12,220 bases of DNA from JAFALX01 sp050734185 (GTDB lineage: Bacteria > Chloroflexota > Dormibacteria > Aeolococcales > Aeolococcaceae). The stretch spans positions 1 to 12,220 of the forward strand of contig JBOHUE010000126.1 in NCBI GenBank assembly GCA_050734185.1, in the 5' to 3' direction. Positions 1 through 7,130 of this stretch are shown here, piece after piece (position 1 is the first letter of the stretch; each line of letters begins with the position of its first letter). A program made the position numbers and the translations under genes. Below the pieces are notes generated by a model. That model was given only the letters and a program-made list of their open reading frames with translations, ran no database searches and was not told where the DNA came from.

Positions 1-827
1 GCCACGGTCAGCCCGGCGCGCTTGGCGAACCCGAGCACCTCGGCGCCGTACGGCTCGATGCCGCCGCGCATCAGCAGGCGGGCGGGCATGCCCTCGGAGC
101 GCAGCTCCGCAATGGCGCCGACCGCCTGCAGCCAGCGCTTGTCGGCGCTGAAGCGCCCAATCTTGAACGCCAGACACTTGGTCTGTGCCCCGGCGCGGAT
201 GGCGCGCACAGCGGCGGAGTCGGGAGCCGTGAGCGCCGTGCTGGGTATGCCGTTGGGGATGACGAGCGGGTTGACCCCGAACGGCCACATGAGGTGCTTC
301 ATGTACCGGCTCACGGTCGTGATGGAGGCGACGTAGTCGAGCGATTTCCAGTCGATGCTCTCGAACCCGAAGGAGTTGTTCGCGTTCCAGAGCAGCGCGA
401 CGCGGTCGCGCAGCCGCCGCGCGTGCAGCATGTCGCTCAGCATCCGGGTGAACACCGCCGTGTGCCACTCCTCGCAGAGCACCGCGACGACACGGCCGCC
501 GGCCACCGCAGGTCGCACGATGGTGTCGATCAGCCAGCCGGGAAGCGTGCGGTTGAGCTCGGCCAGCTTGTCGTACTCGCCCTCGTAGACGCCGCGCGGG
601 TGCTTCTTGCTCAGCGCCTGCGCCCAGCGCACCAGGCAGACGCCGGCGTCCTCCTCGCGCATCGGCTTTTCGGGGTCGCCCACGAACACGAGCGTGGTGG
701 CGAAACCGTGGGCGGCGAGCGCGCGGCACAGCTCACGGGCTCGAACGCCAAGGCCGCCGGCCTGGCTGTACTGATCAGGCCCCTCGAAGGAGACCATCAC
801 GATCTCGAGATTGCGGGGGGAAAGCAC
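1..827 (-). CDS. Glycosyltransferase, GT4/GT5 (glycogen-synthase-like), C-terminus cut by window edge
   Basis: About 275 codons are visible and the frame runs open off the left edge. The N-terminus has the first beta strand EIVMVSFEG followed by YSQAGGLGVRARELCRAL (residues about 20-37). This corresponds to the K-T-GGL-type donor loop of starch/glycogen synthases and related GT-B enzymes. CEEWHTAVF near residue 120 resembles the D-W-H-T-A motif of that group, TTVSRYM and VIPNGIP are typical of the GT4 linker, and FKIGRFSADKRW opens the C-terminal Rossmann domain. It should transfer a sugar from a nucleotide-sugar donor; the acceptor cannot be told. I chose the GTG at 827 because it keeps the first strand. 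ATG at 797 would begin inside it, and neither has a clear Shine-Dalgarno sequence. A terminator just upstream separates it from the preceding operon. The C-terminal donor-binding E-x7-E region lies outside the window. Confidence 0.85.
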   Translation of the reverse strand, partial: MLSPRNLEIVMVSFEGPDQYSQAGGLGVRARELCRALAAHGFATTLVFVGDPEKPMREEDAGVCLVRWAQALSKKHPRGVYEGEYDKLAELNRTLPGWLIDTIVRPAVAGGRVVAVLCEEWHTAVFTRMLSDMLHARRLRDRVALLWNANNSFGFESIDWKSLDYVASITTVSRYMKHLMWPFGVNPLVIPNGIPSTALTAPDSAAVRAIRAGAQTKCLAFKIGRFSADKRWLQAVGAIAELRSEGMPARLLMRGGIEPYGAEVLGFAKRAGLTV

Positions 828-908
828 GTCGGGGGAGTCTGAACCGCGCCGGCACCCTCTCGGGGCGTCAGTTGCGCGGGCGGGGCGGACGACCCCGTCC
901 CGGGCAAC
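828..908 (-). other. 5' region of the glycosyltransferase gene, promoter not recognised
   Basis: This stretch lies between the upstream terminator and the GTG start at 827, so the glycosyltransferase promoter is expected here. I see no convincing -10 or -35 pair on the minus strand. The only structure noticed is a short CGGGG/CCCCG inverted repeat at 881-897. Confidence 0.3.
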
Positions 909-951
909 AAAAAAGGCGAAGGACCGGCTGGCGGGCGCCGGTTTCTCCGCC
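909..951 (-). terminator. Intrinsic terminator of the glycosylation/amidohydrolase operon
   Basis: Read on the minus strand, the stem GGCGGAGAAACCGGC pairs with GCCGGTCCTTCGCC around an 8-nt loop. It has one small internal loop and a GAG/CTT segment with one G-U pair. The stem is followed immediately by six T residues (909-914 on the plus strand read as A). It lies about 130 nt after the amidohydrolase stop. The opposite strand has no T run, so it acts on minus-strand transcripts only. Confidence 0.8.
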
Positions 952-1042
952 CTGACCATGTTCTCCCGGAACCGGACAAGAATCGTGAGGGTCCTGACAC
1001 GGAGCGGTAACGGGATCGGCAATGGCTGTAAAGAGACCGCGC

Positions 1043-1070
1043 GGTGCGGATCGCGATCGCGGTCCGTGCC
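1043..1070. repeat. Inverted repeat in the 3' untranslated region after the amidohydrolase gene
   Basis: CGGATCGC (1047-1054) and GCGGTCCG (1059-1066) form an 8-bp stem with one wobble pair around GATC. Weaker pairs extend it to 1043 and 1070. It begins 11 nt after the amidohydrolase stop. A second self-complementary run, ACCGCGCGGT, follows at 1036-1045, then a TCTCTTT tract on the minus strand. It may stabilise the 3' end or act as a weak first terminator. The rest of 952-1080 shows nothing recognisable. Confidence 0.35.
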
Positions 1071-1080
1071 GTTGCGTGCG

Positions 1081-1911
1081 CTAAAGGCCGAGCAGGCCGG
1101 CCGCGGCCTCGCCGAACACGACGTTCAGCTCGTCGCGGCTGAGCCCGGCGTCTGCAAACGCGGCCCGGTAGCGCTCGATGCCGAGGAGCGGATAGTCACT
1201 CCCGAACAACAGCCTGCCCGCGCCGGCGAGGTCCACGACTCCGCGATACGCGGAGGCACGGTAGAGATATGGCGCTGCAGCCGTATCGAACCACAGGCGA
1301 CCGCACAACTCGGCGATCTCTGGCATGTGCCCGAAGAACGGCAGCCCGCCGCCGAGGTGTGCGCACACCAGCTGGAGCTCGGGGTGGCGCAGCGCGAACC
1401 GCGCCACCTTTTCCGGCGTGGTCGTCCCCTTGCCGGCATAGTCGTGACCAACCGGCTCGCTGCAGTGCAGCGTCCACGGCAGCGACAGCTCGGCGCTCAG
1501 CGCGACGGCGTCATCGATGCGAGGGTCGTCGAGGCGGAACGACTGCGCGTCGCAGTTGAGTTCACCGATGCCGCGCAGCCCCATGTCGGCACAGCGCCGC
1601 AGCTCGTCCATGACCGCGGGATGCGCCGGGTTGACACAGCCGAAGGCGAGGATGCGGTCCGGGTGGCGGCGCTGCGCATCGGCGAGGTGGTCGTTGACCT
1701 CAGCGAGCAGCGTGGCGTCCGCGAACGGCCACCCCAGGCAGACCGCGCGGTCGACGCCGCCCGCGTCCATCGCGCTGAGCAGGTCGGTGACCGTCGCGAT
1801 GACGCGGTCGCCCGCGTGACACGCGGCGAACCACGGCTCGGTGCTCGCGACCCTGTCGCGCTGCGCGCGCAGTGACTCGGGGAGCACGTGCACGTGCGCG
1901 TCGATGATCAT
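1081..1911 (-). CDS. Amidohydrolase family protein (Amidohydrolase_2 / ACMSD-like TIM barrel)
   Basis: A 276-aa metal-dependent hydrolase or decarboxylase of the amidohydrolase superfamily. With the ATG at 1911, metal-site residues are visible in order: the H-x-H pair at 6 and 8 in MIIDAHVHV, E117 in GIGELN, H149 in TLHCSEP, H185 in AHLGGGLPF and D239 in LLFGSDYPL. The length fits the PF04909 group. The substrate cannot be read from sequence. I preferred ATG 1911 because it starts directly at the first barrel strand and makes an ATGA overlap with the stop of the upstream PIG-V-like gene. A GTG at 1920 would add three residues. It is the last gene of the operon before the terminator at 909-951. 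It may be only genetically linked to the glycosyltransferases, or may process a product of theirs; the second idea is a guess. Confidence 0.9.
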   Translation of the reverse strand: MIIDAHVHVLPESLRAQRDRVASTEPWFAACHAGDRVIATVTDLLSAMDAGGVDRAVCLGWPFADATLLAEVNDHLADAQRRHPDRILAFGCVNPAHPAVMDELRRCADMGLRGIGELNCDAQSFRLDDPRIDDAVALSAELSLPWTLHCSEPVGHDYAGKGTTTPEKVARFALRHPELQLVCAHLGGGLPFFGHMPEIAELCGRLWFDTAAAPYLYRASAYRGVVDLAGAGRLLFGSDYPLLGIERYRAAFADAGLSRDELNVVFGEAAAGLLGL

Positions 1912-3008
1912 CCGACCCACTCACCGGTGGCGAACAGCCAGGTTGCGAGGCACATGAGCACCGCGCTCGCCGCCAACACGACGCCGCGCCGGACGCGGGC
2001 GTGCGCGGTGACATCTGCGATCACGACAGCGGCGGGGAACAGCGCGAGCACATACCGTGGCTCCGAGCGCCAGAAGCTCAGCGACGCGGTCATGAGCCAC
2101 GCCACTGTGCAGTACAGCGCCCAGGAACGCGGCACGCGGCTCGACACCCACATGGCGACCGCAGCCACCAATCCGAGCAGCCCGAACGCGATCTCGCGGG
2201 CGAAGATCGATCGCGTGTCGCCGTCGGTGGCATTCGCCATCGTGCGCCACGTCGCGCTGAACCCGTCCCACGGCGCCGCGAGAGAGTGAGAGAACGATGC
2301 TGTGTTCTGCGCGTCGAACAGCGCCAGCGCGTCGCCGGTGTGCAGGCGCATGTAGGCACAGTACAGAACGAGCGGCAGCGGGATCACAGCGAGCCAGAGA
2401 AAGCGCTGCCACGTGCGCCGGCCGGGGCGGAGCGCCTCGATCAGCAACGCCGGCAGCAGTGCAAGCCCGGTCAGGCGGAACGCCACAGCCACCGCCGCCG
2501 CCAGCGCTGCGCGAGTCGAGCGCCCCTGCCGTGCGTAGTAGAGCGACGCGGCGGCGGCTGCCATGAAGGGTGCTTCGGTGAACGGTGCGATGAAGAACAC
2601 GGCGGTGGGGAACAGCGCGATGAACCACACGCAGAATGCAGCCGACCCGCGGTCTCGCTCGGCCTCCACCATCCGGTAGAGGAAGTAGAGGCCGGCGCTC
2701 TCCGCGACGAGACACACCAACCACGCGGCGAGCACCTCGTCCTGCGCCACCAGCTGCACCCCGCGGATGAGCAGGGGAAACCCGGGGAGGAATGCGTCGC
2801 GGTAGTCGAGGTGCGTTGCATAGCCGTGCTCCGCGATCTGCAGATACGAGATCGCGTCCCAGTGCGACAGCGAGATGCGGAGGCCATCGAAGAGCGAGGT
2901 GCCCAGGGCGTGCGTCGCGACCGCGAGCAGCGCAATCACGAGCCATATGAGGCGCGTGCCGGTGATCGCCGCCGCCACGGACCGGGGTATCGCCCGGGGC
3001 AGCGCCAC
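1908..3008 (-). CDS. PIG-V-like mannosyltransferase (GT-C membrane protein)
   Basis: A 366-aa polytopic membrane protein resembling bacterial relatives of GPI mannosyltransferase 2 (PIG-V/Gpi18). Family-like marks are HWDAISYLQIAEHGY (49-63), with the H-W-D of the first extracytoplasmic loop, FLPGFPLLIRG (73-83), LFPTAVFFIAPFTEAPF (132-148), AFRLTGLALLPAL (176-188) and EPRYVLALFPA near 317-326. Such enzymes are thought to use a polyprenyl-phosphate-linked mannose donor outside the membrane, with the Asp of HWD as the likely catalytic base. The GTG at 3008 lies 1 nt after the upstream stop (TGA-G-GTG). No ATG exists before the conserved HWD motif, so a coupled GTG start is the best choice. The open frame continues further upstream (to 3230), but there it only shadows the previous gene. 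The stop overlaps the amidohydrolase ATG. The donor and acceptor are inferred from family only. Confidence 0.85.
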   Translation of the reverse strand: MALPRAIPRSVAAAITGTRLIWLVIALLAVATHALGTSLFDGLRISLSHWDAISYLQIAEHGYATHLDYRDAFLPGFPLLIRGVQLVAQDEVLAAWLVCLVAESAGLYFLYRMVEAERDRGSAAFCVWFIALFPTAVFFIAPFTEAPFMAAAAASLYYARQGRSTRAALAAAVAVAFRLTGLALLPALLIEALRPGRRTWQRFLWLAVIPLPLVLYCAYMRLHTGDALALFDAQNTASFSHSLAAPWDGFSATWRTMANATDGDTRSIFAREIAFGLLGLVAAVAMWVSSRVPRSWALYCTVAWLMTASLSFWRSEPRYVLALFPAAVVIADVTAHARVRRGVVLAASAVLMCLATWLFATGEWVG

Positions 3009-3009
3009 C

Positions 3010-5205
3010 TCAGACGGCGCCGCGCACGTCGTACACGACGACGTGATCGGTGCGCCCGACGACGGGCAGGCGCTGCCGCACCCACCAGTTGAAGCCAACG
3101 TCGGTGGTGACGGCGCCAGGCGAGTCGACGCGGTCGTCAATCTCCACGAAGCTGACCTGGTACCGGCGCAGCAGGGCGTACACGTCGCATGTGGTGCGCC
3201 CGTCGCACCCCGCGTACATCGTCTTGACATCGTCCGGACGCGTGCCGAACACCGTGCCGTAGCTCCACAGCCAGCCGTAGTAGCCCATCACCGAGGTGCG
3301 GCCTGCGACCGTGAGCATCGAGTCGTTCGGGGTGCCGAACGTGAGGAACACCGCCTGCGCCGGGGCCACCGCGGCCACCGTGGCCGCAAGCATGCGCTCC
3401 TGCGAGTCGGCAATCGTGTACGGCCCGCTCACGCGGTCCGCGGGGGGCGTCCACGGCCCGAAGCGGAGCATGACGACAACGCCGGTCAGCAGCATCGTCA
3501 CCGGCAGCACCGCCGCCAGCGCTGCGCGCCAGCGATGCCGCCACGCCGCCGTGAGCACGGCACCGACGACGAGACCCACGACGAGATACCAGTACACGAG
3601 CAGCTTGGTGTTGTCCCAGTCCCAGCTCTGGAACACCACGACGTTGCACGCGGCAAACACGAGCATCGCGCCGACGAACAGTTCGAACAGCGGCCTGGGC
3701 ACGACGTCGACGGCGCGTCGCGACCATTCCCCCGCGCGCCCTGGGAGGACGACACCCGCGCGGCCAAGCAACAGCAGCGCGCACAGTGGCACGGCCACGC
3801 CGAGGTTGGCCGCCCAGAACCCCCACCACTCGGGGCTGACCAGCTGGCGGAGCGCCTGACCCACCGCGAGCAATGCGTTGAGCGGCGAGAAGTCGAGGCG
3901 ATTCGGCGTGTTCGCCAGCCATCCCGGTTCGAACCACGGGTACGCGTTGCCGGTTGCGCCGGAACCGTGTGGCGAGGCGGCCACCTGCACGAGCCGGGGC
4001 AGGCCGATCACCAGTGCCACGGCGAGCAGCCCGAGCCACTCGCGGCGGCGATGGAAGAGCGCGAGCACCGCGAGGATCAGGGCGAGTGCGATCAGCGTCT
4101 GGACATGCACGATGGGCAGCAGGCCGATGAGCGCGCCGGCGACGACGAACGCGGACCATTCGCGCCGCTCGCTCTGAGTGCCCGCGAGGACGAGCACCAG
4201 CGCGGCCAGCGCCGCCGCGAAGCCGTACACGATGGTGCGCTGCGGCAACCACCACGCGAGAAGCGGCGTGTACCACTGGAGGCCGGGGATGACCGCCATG
4301 CCGCCGTCGCTGGCGAGCCCGTCGTACGCTCGCGGCTGCGCCATCACCGCGGTCGGAAGGTCGCGCAGCGTACCGCCCACCACGCCGAGTCCCTGCAGTG
4401 GGTGCCCGATGATGTAGCCGAACGAGCACTGCGTCGCGCTGAAGCCATGCGCGGCGCACGCGTCGGGAAACAGCCCGACGGCCCCGATGCCGCCGCCGAG
4501 GAACAGGATCGCCACGGCGACGACAGCGCCGCCGAGCCCCACACCGACGCGGCGCGCGACGCAGACGACCAGCCCGGCCACCACGAGCACGAGCAGCGCG
4601 GAGGGAATCGCCAGGGCGGCCGCGCTGGACGCTCCCAGCGTGACCAGCGTGGCCGACTCGAAGTCCGCCAGAAACGGATACAGCAGCGAGGTGCCGCTGA
4701 ATAGCGGGTTGATCGGCGGTACGTTGTGCGCCACCGCGAAGCTGGACACCGTCGTCAGGTGCTGCGACCAGTCGGCCCAGACGGTGGCGTACCCGGATGA
4801 CAGCGCGCCATCGCTCACGAAGGCGGCGCGCGAGAAGATGACCGCCACGATCATGGCGCCCGCGACCGCGATCAGAACCGACGTCCACGCCATGCGTTCG
4901 TGCTCTCGCCACCAGACGCGCGCGTCCAGGAGCGAATCGCGCCACGCGTGCAGCGGGTTTCTGACAGCGACGGCTGCAACCGCGCCGCCGGCGACGATCA
5001 CCGCGGGCCCCCCCAGCACTGTCGCCGTGGACAACCCGGCGGCCAGCGACAGCGCATAGGTCGCGGCGGCGCCGAACAGAACGCCGGCGACGGCGGCGAG
5101 GAGCGCGCGCTCGAGCACGGTGATCGGCGTCGTCACCCACCCGGCGATCACCGCCCCCGCCGCCGTCGTCAACGCCACGACGGCGGCCAGCAGGAGCACC
5201 GTCAC
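3010..5205 (-). CDS. Large polytopic membrane protein, putative GT-C-type glycosyltransferase of unknown specificity
   Basis: A 731-aa protein with many hydrophobic segments up to about residue 580, then a soluble C-terminal domain of about 150 residues. The first long extracytoplasmic loop carries VWADWSQHL (142-150), NPLFSG (166-171) and YPFLADFESA (176-185), the acidic placement expected of GT-C enzymes. A later loop has SWDWDNTKLLVYWYL (527-541). The C-terminal domain (GYYGWLWSYG, then RPDDVKTMYAG, then LLRRYQVSFVEIDDR) resembles the tail of DUF2298/YYY-domain membrane proteins, in which a similar block ends with a Y-x-V-x-(Y/F)-(V/I) strand. I do not recognise a named family with certainty. 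Start: GTG 5205 overlaps the upstream TGA as GTGA. The frame extends further upstream only through the preceding gene. Setting between two mannosyltransferases supports a role in the same pathway. Confidence 0.8.
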   Translation of the reverse strand: MTVLLLAAVVALTTAAGAVIAGWVTTPITVLERALLAAVAGVLFGAAATYALSLAAGLSTATVLGGPAVIVAGGAVAAVAVRNPLHAWRDSLLDARVWWREHERMAWTSVLIAVAGAMIVAVIFSRAAFVSDGALSSGYATVWADWSQHLTTVSSFAVAHNVPPINPLFSGTSLLYPFLADFESATLVTLGASSAAALAIPSALLVLVVAGLVVCVARRVGVGLGGAVVAVAILFLGGGIGAVGLFPDACAAHGFSATQCSFGYIIGHPLQGLGVVGGTLRDLPTAVMAQPRAYDGLASDGGMAVIPGLQWYTPLLAWWLPQRTIVYGFAAALAALVLVLAGTQSERREWSAFVVAGALIGLLPIVHVQTLIALALILAVLALFHRRREWLGLLAVALVIGLPRLVQVAASPHGSGATGNAYPWFEPGWLANTPNRLDFSPLNALLAVGQALRQLVSPEWWGFWAANLGVAVPLCALLLLGRAGVVLPGRAGEWSRRAVDVVPRPLFELFVGAMLVFAACNVVVFQSWDWDNTKLLVYWYLVVGLVVGAVLTAAWRHRWRAALAAVLPVTMLLTGVVVMLRFGPWTPPADRVSGPYTIADSQERMLAATVAAVAPAQAVFLTFGTPNDSMLTVAGRTSVMGYYGWLWSYGTVFGTRPDDVKTMYAGCDGRTTCDVYALLRRYQVSFVEIDDRVDSPGAVTTDVGFNWWVRQRLPVVGRTDHVVVYDVRGAV

Positions 5206-7130
5206 CAGGTGTCGACCCAGACCCGCATCTCGTGGTCGGCGAGGCTGATCGGCGCGGCCGTCCACACGGGATAGAAAAAGACGAAGGCAAGCAGCAGCAC
5301 ACCGAACATCGCGTACGACACCGGTGCGAGCGACACCGTGCGCTGTCCGATGGGCACGCTGATCCGCCGCAGGGCGGTGAGCGCGTATGCCAGCGCCAGC
5401 GCGGTGAAGATGAGCATGCCGAGCGCGTGGTAGAAGAACAGGACGCGGCGCTCGTTGCCCGGCACCCACATCATCCAGGAGGTGACGTAGCCGGCAACGA
5501 TGAACGCCGGGACGAAGTTGCGCGAGACGACGGCGCTCACGATCGCGGCGGCGGCGAACAGCACCATGCCGAAGAGCGCGACGTCGAACAGCGGGCCCGG
5601 CGACACGGGCGCGATCTCGTACTGCGACGACGGCTCCTGGTGGAACGCTGCGACGAACTGCGATGCCGTGTACGACGTGTTCAAGCTGCTCGGCGCGTGC
5701 CATCGTTGGGCTGCGGAGAACAGCAGGATCATGAGCACCAGCGAGCCGATGCCGAGCGCGCCGACGCCGACGCGCCACCACGTGGGGCCGCGAGTCATGC
5801 GCCACACGCAGAACAGCAGCGCCAGGATGCCGAGCCACCACACCGCCGGGTTGCCCATGTCGGTGATCGATGAGATCGACGAGTTCACCGGGTTGCCGGC
5901 GTCGTAGTAGAAGAGCACCGGGTGTTCCATGACAGGCCACGTGTACCAGCGCGATGCGTAGGGGTGGCTGTGGCACTCCGTCGCGTGGTACTGCAGCGCC
6001 GCCTTGTTGATCTCGTAGATGTTGGAGAGGGCCTGGCCAGGATTGGGCAGGGTCAGCGTGCCCACATGGACCACCGGCGGCTGCAGCGTGATCGGCGCTC
6101 CTACCAGACCCGAGTTCGGGGCTGGGTTGCACGACGTGAAGAAGTAGACGTCGGGGTGCGTGATCGTCAGGTAGCGAGACCAGCACGCGCAGAAGACGCA
6201 GCCCATGAGCACGAATGCCGCGATGTAATGCAGCGGTGCCGAGCGCCCCGCGGCGCTGCGCCAGAGCTGCGCCTCCGGGGCTCGGGGACCCGCGACGCGA
6301 TGCAGGAATGGGAAGTACCCGGCCAGCCACGGCAGCAGCAGGCGGCCGGCGATGAGGGCAGCCCCGACGGTCAGCGGGGCCAGCGCCGTCAGCTTGGCGC
6401 CGAACGCAAGGCCGGCAATCGCGGCCATGACGTAGAGCGTCCGCCGCCACTGTCTTCGCGTGCGCGACTGCCAGTGCAGCAGGAACGCGTAATAGAAGAG
6501 CGCGACAAAGAAGATCGCGATGATGTCGATGACGCCGGTGCGCGACTCGACGAACGCAAGACCGTCGAAGCCGAGGAGCATTGCGGCTGCGACGGCAAAG
6601 AACCGGTCGCGGCGCAGGCGCTTTGCGATCAGGTAGATGAGGCCGACGAGCAGGCTGCCGAACAGCACGGTGCTCGCCCGCCAGGTCCACGTGTTGAAGC
6701 CCCACCACGCGATGGGCGGGGCCATGAGCATCTTGGCCAGCGGCGGCTCGGGGTCGAAGTACGACTGCGGCGGCTGCGCCAGATCCTTTGCCGCGTCGAC
6801 TGGGAAATAGATCTCGTCGAACACGTACCCGCACTTGGTGACGTCGTGGTAGCTCGGGCCGATCGGGACCGCGGCGCACTCGAGCTGGTTGAAGGCGGAG
6901 CCCACGCCTGCGGCGCTCACGCCGCCGTTAGCGCTGAGGAAGCTGGGATAGATCGGGCTGGCCAGGCGCAGGCCAAAGGCGACCACGACCAGCACGACGA
7001 TCGCGATGACGTCGAACCGGTCGAGGTCGAGGAAGGCGCGCAGGCCGTGCCGCACCAGGGGCTCGAGGGAGTCGCTGGATGGCGCCGCCTGCTCGCCCGC
7101 CCGGGGCGGCTCTGCGGGTGCGCTTAACAT
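5202..7130 (-). CDS. Protein O-mannosyltransferase family (PMT, GT39) membrane protein
   Basis: A 642-aa integral membrane protein of the dolichyl/polyprenyl-phosphate-mannose:protein mannosyltransferase family. Seen in order: a hydrophilic N-terminal tail, a first helix near 40-60, then FDEIYFPVDAAKDL (104-117) with the acidic D-E pair of PMT loop 1. FDPEPPLAKMLMA (125-137) is a variant of the D-x-H-P-P-L-x-K motif, and FDGLAFVESRTGVIDIIAIFF (about 188-208) is the S-R-x3-x-D helix. The C-terminal part (WPVMEHPVLFYYD, MGNPAVWWLGILALLF, NERRVLFFYHALGML) matches the PMT_4TMC region. No MIR domain is present, as usual for bacterial members. It should mannosylate Ser/Thr of exported proteins. The His of the HPP motif is replaced by Glu (PEPP). 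The start ATG 7130 directly follows the stop codon of a 32-codon ORF (TAGATG), so translation is probably coupled. It is the first large gene of the glycosylation operon. Confidence 0.92.
   Translation of the reverse strand: MLSAPAEPPRAGEQAAPSSDSLEPLVRHGLRAFLDLDRFDVIAIVVLVVVAFGLRLASPIYPSFLSANGGVSAAGVGSAFNQLECAAVPIGPSYHDVTKCGYVFDEIYFPVDAAKDLAQPPQSYFDPEPPLAKMLMAPPIAWWGFNTWTWRASTVLFGSLLVGLIYLIAKRLRRDRFFAVAAAMLLGFDGLAFVESRTGVIDIIAIFFVALFYYAFLLHWQSRTRRQWRRTLYVMAAIAGLAFGAKLTALAPLTVGAALIAGRLLLPWLAGYFPFLHRVAGPRAPEAQLWRSAAGRSAPLHYIAAFVLMGCVFCACWSRYLTITHPDVYFFTSCNPAPNSGLVGAPITLQPPVVHVGTLTLPNPGQALSNIYEINKAALQYHATECHSHPYASRWYTWPVMEHPVLFYYDAGNPVNSSISSITDMGNPAVWWLGILALLFCVWRMTRGPTWWRVGVGALGIGSLVLMILLFSAAQRWHAPSSLNTSYTASQFVAAFHQEPSSQYEIAPVSPGPLFDVALFGMVLFAAAAIVSAVVSRNFVPAFIVAGYVTSWMMWVPGNERRVLFFYHALGMLIFTALALAYALTALRRISVPIGQRTVSLAPVSYAMFGVLLLAFVFFYPVWTAAPISLADHEMRVWVDTW

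Noticed and set aside
811..1875. 354-codon plus-strand open frame
   Set aside because: Runs antisense through the terminator and the amidohydrolase, whose metal-site motifs make the minus strand the coding one.
2875..4704. 609-codon plus-strand open frame
   Set aside because: It lies opposite the PIG-V-like and unknown membrane genes. Its product is rich in Arg, His, Glu and Gln with no domain, the usual antisense shadow in high-GC DNA.
3137..5302. 721-codon minus-strand frame overlapping the unknown membrane protein
   Set aside because: Arg-rich alternative frame without hydrophobic segments. The other frame gives a clean polytopic membrane protein.
5206..6879. Upstream extension of the 731-aa membrane protein frame (1289 codons in total)
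   Set aside because: The extension is an Arg/Pro-rich shadow inside the PMT gene. The GTGA junction at 5205 gives a normal start and hydrophobic N-terminus.
5922..7127. 401-codon plus-strand open frame
   Set aside because: Antisense to the PMT gene, with charged low-complexity composition and no domain.
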